Assembly: GCA_021852225.1 (NCBI GenBank)
Contig: JAJZOA010000142.1
Location: 1 to 18,948 of the forward strand
Direction: 5' to 3'
DNA: 18,948 nt
Origin: Planctomycetota bacterium
Lineage (GTDB): Bacteria > Planctomycetota > Phycisphaerae > WQYP01
Part shown: positions 1-7,989 of the stretch, in pieces
Numbering within the stretch: position 1 is the stretch's first letter
How the letters are laid out: each line of letters begins with the position of its first letter
Program-made: the position numbers and the translations under genes
The notes under the pieces: model-generated
Told to the model about the DNA's origin: nothing
Databases searched by the model: none
What the model saw: the letters and a program-made list of their open reading frames with translations, nothing else

Positions 1-2
1 TG

Positions 3-131
3 GCATTTTCCCCACCTGCGGAAGTGCGCGATAGACCGCAAACCCTCGCGGAATGGCTGGTGAAAACTGCCCCACTGCCCAGCAAGGTGTGGGCCGGTGG
101 CGAGCAGGTTATACCAGTCTCGACCGGTTAA
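3..131 (+). CDS. Possible C-terminal tail of an unidentified protein (partial, enters from the left edge)
   Basis: Reading frame 3 is open from the window edge to a TAA at 129-131 and gives about 42 residues that look protein-like, including TLAEWLVKTAPLPSKVWAGG and a final VIPVSTG. The other two plus frames meet stops earlier. I do not recognise the family. If real, the gene converges on the sigma-factor gene, with about 107 bp between the two stop codons. The fragment is too short to judge codon use reliably, so this is a tentative call that needs the upstream sequence. Confidence 0.35.
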   Translation, partial: AFSPPAEVRDRPQTLAEWLVKTAPLPSKVWAGGEQVIPVSTG

Positions 132-238
132 TGAATGATCGGAAAGTTATGTCGGGAACGGACCGGGCGGTGACGGCTGCTTGGGAATTTGATACAAAGC
201 GTTTCGGTGTGAAGCGAATGACTCCGGGATATTGGGGC

Positions 239-1033
239 TTACTCGGCAAATTCACGCTCATGTCGCGAAAGTTGCCCTTTCAGGCGTTCGACAATGCTCG
301 AATGCATCTGGCTGACGCGTGATTCGGAAAGATCCAGAGCTTTACCGATCTCTTTCATTGTGTAATCTTCGTAATAATACAACACAAGAATCATTTTTTC
401 CGGCCTTGAAAGGCCGCGCGTAATTAATTCCTTAAGGTCCTTTCGGTGAATTTCATCCAGAGGCGAACCGCCGGCTTTATCCTCCAGCACATCCACTTCG
501 CGGCCTTCCTGACTGCTGTCGGCGTCAAACCATTTGCGGGAAAGGCTTACCTGCGAAACAGTGTTGGAGTCCTTGATCATTTTGTCAAACTCTTCGGCCG
601 ATACGCCCAGACGTTTGGCAATTTCTTCGTTTGCCGGGGCGCGGCCAAGTTCCATTTCCAACTGGCGACTGGCCTGGTCCACTTTGCTGGCACGACTGCG
701 CACGAGCCGCGGCACCCAGTCCATGTTGCGGAGTTCATCCAGGATGGCACCGCGAATGCGAGGAGCACAGTAAGTTTCAAATTTGACACCGCGATTCGGA
801 TCAAATGACTCAATCGCGTCCTTCAAGCCAAATGAGCCTGCTTGAATCAGGTCGTCGAGTTCAACTTCATCAGGAAGTTTGGCATAGATGCGTTCAGCGT
901 TGTATTTAACCAACGGCAGATATTCCATCATCAGAAGATTGCGGGTGGCTTCGGTCTTCTTAAGTTTGAAACCTTTCCAGACATCGTTAATGTCCTGTTC
1001 AACGGCGGCGGTGGTGGTGCGTGTTTTGGCCAT
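239..1033 (-). CDS. RNA polymerase sigma factor, FliA/WhiG family (sigma-70 group 3)
   Basis: The 264-residue protein has the three regions of a FliA/WhiG-type sigma factor. Region 2 (about residues 38-110) contains DELDDLIQ-like and FETYCAPRIRGAILDELR sequences, which bind core polymerase and the -10 element. Region 3 spans about 115-175. Region 4 (about 205-255) carries the helix-turn-helix YTMKEIGKALDLSESRVSQM that reads the -35 element. Length is normal for the family and there is no region 1.1, so it is an alternative rather than housekeeping sigma factor. The ATG is supported by AAGGAG at 1043-1048 with a 9-nt spacer. In many bacteria this family drives flagellar or developmental genes, but no flagellar gene or FlgM-like anti-sigma gene is visible here, so the regulon cannot be named. 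I leave the symbol empty because FliA, WhiG and SigD cannot be separated on sequence alone. Confidence 0.95.
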   Translation of the reverse strand: MAKTRTTTAAVEQDINDVWKGFKLKKTEATRNLLMMEYLPLVKYNAERIYAKLPDEVELDDLIQAGSFGLKDAIESFDPNRGVKFETYCAPRIRGAILDELRNMDWVPRLVRSRASKVDQASRQLEMELGRAPANEEIAKRLGVSAEEFDKMIKDSNTVSQVSLSRKWFDADSSQEGREVDVLEDKAGGSPLDEIHRKDLKELITRGLSRPEKMILVLYYYEDYTMKEIGKALDLSESRVSQMHSSIVERLKGQLSRHEREFAE

Positions 1034-1503
1034 AATAGCTCACTCCTTAACCACGAATACATCCCTGTACCGCACAAGGAATACAGATACCTGCGCGATA
1101 AATCGGACGGTCAGAACAACTGATACGGCAGAAACCGCGGATGAAAAATCCGCGTCTTGAAGCCGCGTCGCGCGTAAATTCAGGCGGGCAACTGAACGGT
1201 TCATGGCGCATAGCCACCGGGTAAAGGGGGGGCAGGTATGAAAGGATTTGGGCAAAGCGTTCATAACGAATCCGTTCGATTATAGCCGGGACATCCGTGC
1301 CGCGGCTTTCCATTTGGCCAGATTGATGAAAATTCCACTTTGTGCAAGTGAATTTCCGCCACTGGCCCGTTGGCTCTCTTCCTCCTGTGCCATATTCATT
1401 TTTTTGCCGGGCAAACACTGAACTGTTCACCCAAATTTGAAGCGACGCATGATTATGAACAGTCGGTTGGGTTCATCCTAAAACCCGTTTCGCGAACTTA
1501 TTT

Positions 1504-1526
1504 TGAATTGGTACCCAGCCAATTCA
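1504..1526. repeat. Inverted repeat, 8-bp arms, 7-nt loop
   Basis: TGAATTGG and CCAATTCA form perfect arms around TACCCAG. Neither side is followed by a T-run on the strand that would be transcribed, so it does not look like an intrinsic terminator. It lies about 470 bp upstream of the sigma-factor start and 220 bp past the epimerase stop. It could be a protein-binding site or an RNA hairpin; its function is unknown. Confidence 0.5.
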
Positions 1527-1634
1527 GAACCATTCGCGGACCAACTTGCGTCTGCCTTTTCACAGCGTCCGCTTTTATTGGACATGAAATAGTTTACCAT
1601 GCTTTACCGTTAAGGCAAGTGAAAACATGATTTT

Positions 1635-1654
1635 CAAAATCACCAAGGCGGTGA
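1635..1654 (-). terminator. Weak candidate intrinsic terminator downstream of the epimerase gene
   Basis: Read on the minus strand, TCACC-GCCTT-GGTGA forms a 5-bp stem followed directly by TTTTG, about 95 nt past the epimerase stop codon. The stem is short and the T-run has only four bases, so termination here would be inefficient. The position is right for ending the kinase-argH-epimerase transcript. Confidence 0.25.
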
Positions 1655-1747
1655 ACCATCCGACTTGCTAAACAAACTTGACCAGGAAGCTCAGCTGGCA
1701 TCTGCCGCCCGCCGATCTGGCCAAGGCGTAAGTCCGCATTGCATCAC

Positions 1748-2704
1748 CTAGGTCAGCAGGTCTTCTTCCCGCAGCCAGGCAATGAATCGCGTCAGGCCTT
1801 CGCGCACCTGAATGACCGGCTGATAACCAAGGTCGCGCCGAGCCTTGCCGATGTCCGCATACGTCACCGGCGGTTCCGAAGCCGGCGATGGGACGTCCCG
1901 CACCAAGGCTTTTCGGCCGAGCAATTGCTCAATTTCACGAACGAAATCAATATTCGCAACCGGATTTCCGCACCCGAGATTATAAATCTGATAACCATTG
2001 GGGCGATCCAGAGCGGCTACAAACCCTGCGACAATATCATCCACGTAGGTCCAGTCCCGCTGCAGACGCCCCGCATCGTAAAGGGTCAGTTCCTTGCCGG
2101 CGGCAATGTCCATGGTCCACTGCCAGGGCATCATGTCCGGGCGACCATGCGGGCCATAGACATTAAAAAAACGCAGAATGGTGATCGGCATCTGCCAGAG
2201 ATGATGAAAACTGTGGGCAAAAAGTTCCATAGCTCGCTTGCTTGCCGGGTAGGCCGCCAGCGGACGGTCCGCACTGGCGGTTTCCGAAAAGGGAGTGGGC
2301 GTGGACTGACCATACACCGATCCGGTGGATGCCAGAAGAAAGTGCGGCCGTCCCACAGAGCGGGCGGCCTCGAGCAGATTCATGGTTCCCTGCACGTTGA
2401 CAGCGCCATAAATCAGAGGATGGGACACGCTGAATCGCACCGATGCCATTGCTGCTATGTGCGCGACCGAATCAGGTTGAAAAGCCCGGCAAATTTCCAG
2501 CATTCTGTCCGCTTCGCGCAGGTCGGCCCGAATGAGTGTGAAATTGGGGTTCTTTTGAATATCCCGCAAATGCCGATATTTATGGATGACCGGATAGTAG
2601 TCGTTGAAATTGTCCAAACCCGTGACGGTATCTCCGCGGGCAAGAAGTGCGGCGGCGAGTCTGGATCCGATAAAACCGGCGGCACCGGTTACCAACACAC
2701 GCAT
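1748..2704 (-). CDS. NAD-dependent epimerase/dehydratase, probably UDP-glucuronate 4-epimerase type
   Basis: This 318-residue protein is an extended short-chain dehydrogenase. The NAD-binding glycine motif TGAAGFIG lies at residues 6-13, acidic D31 follows the second strand, and the catalytic set is S126/T127 with Y152 and K156 in YPASK. The stretch GLDNFNDYY at 29-37 and the overall length resemble UDP-glucuronate 4-epimerases, which convert UDP-GlcA to UDP-GalA for surface polysaccharides; a UDP-glucose epimerase or dTDP-glucose dehydratase is less likely. An in-frame start exists 16 codons upstream, but the ATG at 2704 is preferred: AAAAGGAG at 2711-2718 sits 6 nt upstream and the glycine-rich strand begins immediately at residue 2. 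It follows argH with a 95-bp gap and may be cotranscribed, although the functions are unrelated. Substrate is inferred from family resemblance only. Confidence 0.9.
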   Translation of the reverse strand: MRVLVTGAAGFIGSRLAAALLARGDTVTGLDNFNDYYPVIHKYRHLRDIQKNPNFTLIRADLREADRMLEICRAFQPDSVAHIAAMASVRFSVSHPLIYGAVNVQGTMNLLEAARSVGRPHFLLASTGSVYGQSTPTPFSETASADRPLAAYPASKRAMELFAHSFHHLWQMPITILRFFNVYGPHGRPDMMPWQWTMDIAAGKELTLYDAGRLQRDWTYVDDIVAGFVAALDRPNGYQIYNLGCGNPVANIDFVREIEQLLGRKALVRDVPSPASEPPVTYADIGKARRDLGYQPVIQVREGLTRFIAWLREEDLLT

Positions 2705-2710
2705 GGGAAA

Positions 2711-2718
2711 CTCCTTTT
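2711..2718 (-). promoter_or_regulatory. Shine-Dalgarno site that fixes the epimerase start
   Basis: AAAAGGAG on the minus strand, 6 nt before the ATG at 2704. It rules against the longer reading that starts at 2752, whose extra 16 residues would precede the Rossmann fold. Confidence 0.75.
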
Positions 2719-2799
2719 CCACCCGCCCGGGCAACGCTTTGTAACGAGACAAAAGCGGGAATTCACTTCACCGGCTGGCCCCGGCGAACGCCTCGGCGA

Positions 2800-4248
2800 T
2801 CAGCCAAGCTTTTTTTTCCAGCGGCTTAACTGTTCCTTTAACTGCCGCTGTCCCCCGGCTCCGTGCGACCGATAGGCGAGCACCACCTGTGCGGGTCCCA
2901 GCACATCAAGCACATCAGGTCCGATGACGGAACAATGCATCCGCATCATTTCCAGCGGCAGGCCGGCCAGCGAGCGGATATTTTCCTGTTCGCACCGGGC
3001 CACCAGCGCCCCGACCACCTGATGAGCGGTGCGGAAGGACACGCCCTTTTTCACCAGATACTCGGCCAGCACGGTGGCATCGAGGAAGCCTTCATTCAGG
3101 CGCGCCAAAATTTCGGCCGGCTTAGGTAAAGTGGAACGCACGATTTCAGTCGCGATGGACAGGCAGGCCTCCACGGAGTCGTATGCGGCGAACAGCCAGC
3201 GTTTGTCCTCCTGCATGTCACGGTTGTAGGCCAGGGGCTGAGCTTTGAGCATGGTCAGCATCGCCACAAGTTGTCCGTAGACGCCGCCAGTTTTGCCGCG
3301 AATTAATTCCAGCATATCCGGATTGCGTTTCTGCGGCATCATGCTGCTGCCCGTGGTATAGCTGTCGGCAAGTCGAATAAAATCAAATTCTGTAGATGTG
3401 TATATAATCCACTGTTCGGCCCAGCGGGAAAGGTGCATGGCGATCATGGACAGATCAAACACCAGTTCCACCACAAAATCCCGATCACTGACCGCATCCA
3501 GCGAATTGTGAGCCACATCGGCGAAATCCAGCAGTTTTGCAGTATACGCACGGTCTATATTCAGGGTGGTGCCGGCGACAGCTCCGCTGCCCAGCGGGGA
3601 TACGTTGGTTCGGCGTCGGCAATCCGCCAGCCGCTGGAGATCGCGATCCAGCATTTCCGCATAGGCCAGCAGTTCATGTCCGAACGTGATGGGCTGGGCC
3701 CTCTGCAAATGGGTAAACGCGGGCATCACTGTCTGGCCATGGTCATGGGCAAGTTGAACCAGGGCCTTCTGCAGATTGACAATCAGTCCGGTCAGCGCGT
3801 CAATCGCCGCACGGCACCAGAGCCGGACATCAAGCGCCACCTGGTCGTTGCGCGACCGGGCGGTGTGAAGCTTGCGGCCCGGTTCGCCGATGCGCCGGAT
3901 AAGGTCCGCCTCCACGGCCATGTGAATATCTTCCTGGGCGATATCAAAAGTAAAGCGGCCGGTCTGAATATCGGCCAGAATATCCGCAAGCCCCTGCCGA
4001 ATACCGGTCAGTTCGTCGGCGGAAATAAGCCCGGCACGGCACAGCATGTCCGCGTGGGCCAGCGACCCGCGGATGTCATGTTCCGCAAGGCGGGTGTCAA
4101 AGGAAAGCGATTCAACAAACCGCTCCGCCAGTGCGCTGGCACCGGTGCCGATTCTGGCCTGCCAGGACTTGGCGGGCGGGGCGCCTTCAGACCCGGCCGA
4201 GGAGAAAGTGGATGCCGTTTTTGCTTTTTTATCGTTCTTTTTTTTCAT
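2800..4248 (-). CDS. argH: Argininosuccinate lyase
   Basis: The enzyme splits argininosuccinate into arginine and fumarate, the last step of arginine synthesis, as a cytosolic homotetramer. Family marks are clear. The superfamily signature GSSMMPQKRNPD lies at about residues 300-311 and carries the catalytic serine loop. HTARSRNDQ lies near 128-136, and THLQRAQP near 179-186 contains the catalytic histidine. At 482 residues it is slightly longer than usual because of a lysine-, serine- and alanine-rich N-terminal extension of about 28 residues before the conserved core. The ATG at 4248 is preferred, with GGTGGA a few bases upstream; an in-frame GTG at 4257 would add three residues. It sits between the histidine kinase gene (94-bp gap) and the epimerase gene (95-bp gap) on the same strand. 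Other arg genes, such as argG, are not in the window. Confidence 0.97.
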   Translation of the reverse strand: MKKKNDKKAKTASTFSSAGSEGAPPAKSWQARIGTGASALAERFVESLSFDTRLAEHDIRGSLAHADMLCRAGLISADELTGIRQGLADILADIQTGRFTFDIAQEDIHMAVEADLIRRIGEPGRKLHTARSRNDQVALDVRLWCRAAIDALTGLIVNLQKALVQLAHDHGQTVMPAFTHLQRAQPITFGHELLAYAEMLDRDLQRLADCRRRTNVSPLGSGAVAGTTLNIDRAYTAKLLDFADVAHNSLDAVSDRDFVVELVFDLSMIAMHLSRWAEQWIIYTSTEFDFIRLADSYTTGSSMMPQKRNPDMLELIRGKTGGVYGQLVAMLTMLKAQPLAYNRDMQEDKRWLFAAYDSVEACLSIATEIVRSTLPKPAEILARLNEGFLDATVLAEYLVKKGVSFRTAHQVVGALVARCEQENIRSLAGLPLEMMRMHCSVIGPDVLDVLGPAQVVLAYRSHGAGGQRQLKEQLSRWKKKLG

Positions 4249-4277
4249 TGAATCCACCGGTTATTATCTTGAATCCA
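4248..4277. repeat. Direct repeat TTGAATCCA, two copies 21 bp apart at the argH start
   Basis: TTGAATCCA occurs at 4248-4256 and again at 4269-4277 on the plus strand. The 21-bp period places both copies on the same face of the helix. The first copy overlaps the first base of the argH start codon and its ribosome-binding region. This could be a control site, or chance. Confidence 0.35.
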
Positions 4278-4342
4278 GGTAAAGACAATCCACCGGCGTT
4301 CGCACTCCCAGCCGCGCCCCGGTTTCTGCTTCCGTAGCGACT

Positions 4343-6007
4343 TTACGCGGGCGGGCCGAGCGTTTTTCCGGAATCTGCGACGCCATGGTGCTGCATGGGA
4401 AGCGTAATGCGGAACGTGGTGCCGCCACCAAGCTTGGAGGATGCGGTAATGCTTCCGCCATGTTCGTCGACGATTTTTTTTGTAACCGCCAGGCCCAGCC
4501 CGGTGCCGCGCTGGCCCTTGGTGGAATAGAAGGGCTGGAAAAGGCGTTTCAGGCTGTCTTCAGAAATGCCGTGGCCGTTGTCCTGCACCTCAATCACCGC
4601 CTGCTGGGTTGCCGCGTTCACATCGCTGGTCAGAGTAATAACTCCGCGGCCCGGTTCCACCGCATCCACGGCGTTGGTGAGCAGGTTCAAAACCGCCTGA
4701 TGAATGCCATCGGCGTCCGCCGGAACGGGCGGCTGGTCTTTATTGATTTCCGTCAGGACAATGACTTTTTTATCATTGGCAACCGAATTAATAAGTTCCA
4801 GGCATTCACCTAGAACGTAAGGGAGATTGGTCAATTCATAATTCGGGCTGCGCGGCTTGCTGTACGCAAGCATGTTCATGGTAAGTCCCTGGACTTTATC
4901 CAGATTCCGCTGCAACACGCCCCATCCGGTTCGAATCTGATTGATATCACTGGCGTTTAAGCCTATTTCCACAATGTCCGCCCCGCCACGGATTCCCTGA
5001 AGAATATTTTTAATCGAATGCGAAAGCGATGCAACCGTCTGCCCCGTCGCAGCCAGACGTTCCTGCCGGACGCTTTCCTGGTACAAGCGGGCGACTTCAA
5101 TGGCCAGACCAGTCTGAAGACCGATGGCGGTAAGCAGTCGCAACTGATCAGGTGTATAGGAATAATTCGCAACACTGGAATCTATATGCAGTACACCCAG
5201 ATTTTTTTCGCGACCTTTAATAGGAACGCATATTGCACTGCGGATGGAAAGATTGTGGACGGACTTGCCTTTCTGAAACCGCTGATCAGTCATGGCGTTG
5301 CTGGACAGGACCCCTTCTTTCTTCGCCATCACATGGCGGATGATGGTTTGACTGACGGCGATTTTTCCAACCTGTTCTTCATTGCGGTAACGCACCACAA
5401 CCGGAACAACCTGTTCAGTGGCGTCGTCCAACAGACCGATGAAGCCACGGTCAGCCCGCAACTGTTCAAACACCAGGTCCATGACCTTGTTCAACAATTG
5501 TTGTTGGTCAAACACGCTGGATATCGCCAGCGATATTTGCAGCAGAACACGAAAGTGCGCCATTGCCACCTGCGAAGGTTCGGGCGCTGCCAAGACCACG
5601 GAATCATCGTTACTAGGCACAGTGCTGATGATGGCCGAATCGGCTGGTCCGGGACCTTGGCCCGGGCTGACTTCATCGCTTTCGGCAAGACTGACATTTT
5701 GGACAGGCGCACCAAAAACCAGCAGCGTGGAGCCCATGCGGATCTGATCGCCGACTTTTATCTTTGAAGATTTGTTGATTCTTACGCCATTAACGAACAC
5801 GCCGTTGGCACCGCCGGCGTCGACGAGCGTCCATGCGTTGGCCACCCATTCCAGTTGCGCATGCCGACGGGAAACGGTTAAATCGCTTAATGGCACGAGT
5901 TCACTTGAACGTCCAAGCATGACCGGGTCATTGCTGGAAAATTCAAATTTTCGGCCCTTATCGGGACCTTGCAGCACATATAAATAAAGCGGTGGCACGT
6001 GTTGCAC
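4343..6007 (-). CDS. Cytosolic sensor histidine kinase with FHA and GAF domains
   Basis: The 554-residue protein has an unusual order of sensor parts. An FHA phosphothreonine-binding domain (about 8-100) shows LGRSS at 31-35, SRRHA at 46-50 and a GxxNGxFVNG-like turn at 66-74. A GAF domain (about 165-305) follows. The dimerisation helix carries the predicted phospho-acceptor H330 in SLSHSIKN. The ATPase domain (about 430-540) has an N box [10 protein letters not shown] (441-450), G1 box DNGHGI, F box FQPFYSTK and G2 box GTGLGLAV. There is no membrane segment, so the input is internal: a phosphoprotein through FHA and a small ligand or redox signal through GAF. No response regulator is visible nearby, making it an orphan kinase here. 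The start is GTG at 6007; another GTG three codons in is possible and neither has a strong Shine-Dalgarno. Confidence 0.93.
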   Translation of the reverse strand: MQHVPPLYLYVLQGPDKGRKFEFSSNDPVMLGRSSELVPLSDLTVSRRHAQLEWVANAWTLVDAGGANGVFVNGVRINKSSKIKVGDQIRMGSTLLVFGAPVQNVSLAESDEVSPGQGPGPADSAIISTVPSNDDSVVLAAPEPSQVAMAHFRVLLQISLAISSVFDQQQLLNKVMDLVFEQLRADRGFIGLLDDATEQVVPVVVRYRNEEQVGKIAVSQTIIRHVMAKKEGVLSSNAMTDQRFQKGKSVHNLSIRSAICVPIKGREKNLGVLHIDSSVANYSYTPDQLRLLTAIGLQTGLAIEVARLYQESVRQERLAATGQTVASLSHSIKNILQGIRGGADIVEIGLNASDINQIRTGWGVLQRNLDKVQGLTMNMLAYSKPRSPNYELTNLPYVLGECLELINSVANDKKVIVLTEINKDQPPVPADADGIHQAVLNLLTNAVDAVEPGRGVITLTSDVNAATQQAVIEVQDNGHGISEDSLKRLFQPFYSTKGQRGTGLGLAVTKKIVDEHGGSITASSKLGGGTTFRITLPMQHHGVADSGKTLGPPA

Positions 6008-6341
6008 ACTCTAAAACAGGACTCTGGTTCCGGTCCATCGGGACCAACGATTCAATCGATTCTCTTCCCGCGCGCCGGGCTGGTCCCGGCGACATTTAAT
6101 CACAAGGAGAGTTTAGCCTGAACTTGCCGGATATGGCAATCCCCCGGCAAACCCGAGGGCAAAATCCAGTCCCGGTGCGCCGCCAACTTTCCCCTCAGCA
6201 GACGGCGAACGGCGGCTACTTACTACCAACCTGCCCGCATTGTAAGGCCGGAAGGTCGAACCCGATAGTACTCCGCGACCCGCCCAGCCTACGCGTTGCT
6301 GGAGAATTTTATTGCGGACATGTCAGGACAATCGCCGCGTG
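6008..6341. other. Intergenic leader of the histidine kinase gene, with several small hairpins
   Basis: No supported gene lies here. Three hairpins fall between the proposed promoter and the kinase start: CGCCGGG/CCCGGCG at 6073-6091 (7-bp arms, 5-nt loop), CGAT/ATCG at 6048-6058, and GGTCC/GGACC at 6032-6045. Further right, TTGCCGG and CCGGCAA at 6124-6150 form a further 7-bp pair that overlaps the promoter. I compared the stretch by eye with cyclic-di-GMP, cobalamin, SRP and RNase P RNA patterns and found no match. Confidence 0.4.
6110..6139 (-). promoter_or_regulatory. Candidate sigma-70-type promoter for the histidine kinase gene
   Basis: On the minus strand TTGCCA (6134-6139) and TAAACT (6110-6115) are separated by 18 bp. 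Transcription would start near 6103, leaving a leader of about 95 nt that contains the small hairpins at 6032-6091. Each box matches consensus at four of six positions, so this is a modest prediction. Confidence 0.35.
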
Positions 6342-6857
6342 TCAATTGCTTGACCACTGAATTGGGCAGGATTCGACGATTTGCTTGCCGGCGGCATGAA
6401 ACACGCCCCTTAATTCTCGCACACGCGTCAACCCCTGGGTGGCAAGTTCATGGAACAAGGTCCGAATCTCGGCCGCCTGCGCCGCCTCTGAATATCGGGT
6501 GTAGAAGCTCACCGCACGCTTTTCGCTGGCGATAATCAGTTTCATGGCTTCATCAAAGCGGGCATCATCGCGAGCATCGACCAGGCGCGGCCCCACGCAG
6601 ACCAGCGATTTATCCGCGGAAGACAAAAAAAAGCAGGCTGCCGGAAATAGACGGGTTAACAGTTCCTGCGTACGGTCGCGCTGAGCATTTTCCTGACGAA
6701 CCATATCCTCGAAAGATTGCCGCAGTCTGGCATCTTCCGACTTCTCCGCCAGAACGATATATCGATACGCGGCCACGGCTTGACCATAGGCAGCAATGGC
6801 CAGCGATTTATCATCGCCCAGCCGGGAAAGATCAATTGTTGGAATCTTGCGAGCCAT
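6342..6857 (-). CDS. Ferritin-like (rubrerythrin-type) four-helix protein, metal ligands mostly missing
   Basis: The 171-residue, largely helical protein has a helix pattern like the rubrerythrin diiron domain: AAYGQAVAAYRY at about 22-33, FEDMVRQENAQR at about 49-60, a third helix around ASEKRAVSFY, and a fourth around LFHELATQGLTR. Aligned by eye with rubrerythrin, the seven usual iron ligands read Q, E, Q, E, A, G and R, so only two glutamates remain. It is therefore unlikely to hold a standard diiron centre and may be structural or regulatory. It has no rubredoxin-type cysteine pairs and no signal peptide. The ATG at 6857 is preceded by AGGG at a short spacing. The family call is by fold pattern only; an unrelated helical bundle is possible. 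Confidence 0.65.
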   Translation of the reverse strand: MARKIPTIDLSRLGDDKSLAIAAYGQAVAAYRYIVLAEKSEDARLRQSFEDMVRQENAQRDRTQELLTRLFPAACFFLSSADKSLVCVGPRLVDARDDARFDEAMKLIIASEKRAVSFYTRYSEAAQAAEIRTLFHELATQGLTRVRELRGVFHAAGKQIVESCPIQWSSN

Positions 6858-7989
6858 GACCCTATTTTAACACTTTTGCGCCAAAATTGTGTGCCCATCA
6901 GACAGCGGACAGAATTCCGGATACAAATTGGTGCATTTTGCGTGACAAACTCCGCTATTTTACGTACAACCCGGTGGCGGGCCTGCACATTCAGAAGGTA
7001 CCCGAACCAAGTCATCATGGTATGGCGGCAACTGGCGAGCACGGCCATCGATTGGGCGAATGCCCGCAGTTATGATCGCCTCCTTATCTCCCCACCACCA
7101 GCGAAGGACAGCCGCCCCAGGCCAGCTGGGCATTCGCGCCGGCGGGCGGCGGTAGCCCACTGGGGCATTACCAGCCGTTCGGCGACGGGGCCAGAATCAG
7201 CCAACGAACTGCCACGCACACCGCGGCAGCGGCCGCGCGGGAACGCAGCCGTGGGGCCTTGGCTGGGCGACCAGTTGCATTCCGGTTTTGCCAACCGTTT
7301 TCGCAAGGGTCAGCCGAATTTGGCGAGGCGAAGCTGTTTCCGCAGCCGGATGGGTATCAATCAACACGGCTAAACAGACTCTGTTGAAATGTTGTTGGAG
7401 AGACACAGGCAGGACATAACCCGTCAAGTAAAGAGGGTCATCACTACCGGCCTGAATTGCCGCGCCATACTGCGGCAAATTCATGCCAATGGCAATTAAC
7501 GCTGGAGCGGCGGCAAAGGGCAAGCGATTGAGTTTTTTGTGGAATAATGCAGGGATGCCAAGGTGGCTGGTTTATGCCGCATCAATTGGGGCGGCCTTGA
7601 ACGCTCTGAAATGTCCCCGAACACCCGGCGCATGCCATCGACGTTTAAATCCCTCGGTAACCCGCAAGATAGCCCGGAGGATTATTGCAAACATATTTTG
7701 ACCTTTTGACCATGGCACAGACTGGCGGCGACTTGCTGGCCGCGCCAGACGAAAGGCGCAATCGCCGCCGGGCCGCCCCGGGCAAGATTGTGGCTATGGG
7801 TATCCGTTTGGGTAATGTGTCCGATACCTTGCAATTACCCGATTGCGGCACCAACGTGCGCGGAATGATGCGCCGCGTTGAATAGCAGCCCGCATGCAGA
7901 ATGCCATAGACGCGATATTTGTACGCAGACGGCCCAACCGCACATCACCGTCCGTCACGGCACCGCCATCACTTGCACCAAACAGGTGT
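6858..7989. other. Gene-poor stretch of about 1.1 kb between the ferritin-like and GH78 genes
   Basis: I find no supportable gene. Open frames are present on both strands but are rich in Arg, Pro and Cys and match no family I know. The least random is on the minus strand around 7197-7523, which has a reasonable composition and contains NLPQYGAAIQAG and YLTGYVLPVSLQQHF; it would need a TTG start and has no good ribosome-binding site. The region could be decayed coding sequence or long regulatory spacer. I see no tRNA, no terminal repeats and no transposase remnant. Confidence 0.45.
6864..6869 (-). promoter_or_regulatory. Possible -10 element placing transcription start at or near the ATG
   Basis: TAAAAT on the minus strand ends 6 nt before the ATG of the ferritin-like gene. 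If used as a -10 box, the transcript would begin at or close to the start codon, giving a leaderless mRNA. No convincing -35 box is seen. Confidence 0.25.

Larger units (their letters stand above)
1034..1747. other. Intergenic stretch of about 710 bp upstream of the sigma-factor gene
   Basis: No reading frame here looks like a real protein: the longer ones are cysteine- and arginine-rich and match no family I know. It should hold the sigma-gene promoter and any terminator of the epimerase gene. On the minus strand a perfect TATAAT lies at 1279-1284 but without a recognisable -35. A GG...TTGCA arrangement resembling a sigma-54 site lies at 1343-1357. An 8-bp-arm inverted repeat lies at 1504-1526. 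I see no tRNA or known RNA family. Confidence 0.5.

Noticed and set aside
1739..2875. A 378-codon plus-strand open frame
   Set aside because: It lies antisense to the epimerase and the argH 3' end, has a His/Arg/Pro-rich composition and no family resemblance; it is a coding shadow.
3433..4251. A 272-codon plus-strand open frame opposite argH
   Set aside because: It is fully antisense to a well-conserved argH and has no recognisable motif.
5018..5767. A 249-codon plus-strand open frame opposite the histidine kinase
   Set aside because: It is antisense to the GAF and FHA regions, with no domain or ribosome-binding site.
6124..6300. A riboswitch-like or structured-RNA look (GGCAAACC, GGCCGGAAGG) on the plus strand
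   Set aside because: The conserved cores of cyclic-di-GMP, cobalamin, SRP and RNase P RNAs do not line up, and no plus-strand gene follows.
6717..7373. A 218-codon plus-strand open frame partly in the gene-poor interval
   Set aside because: It begins antisense to the ferritin-like gene, is Arg/Pro-rich and matches no family I know.
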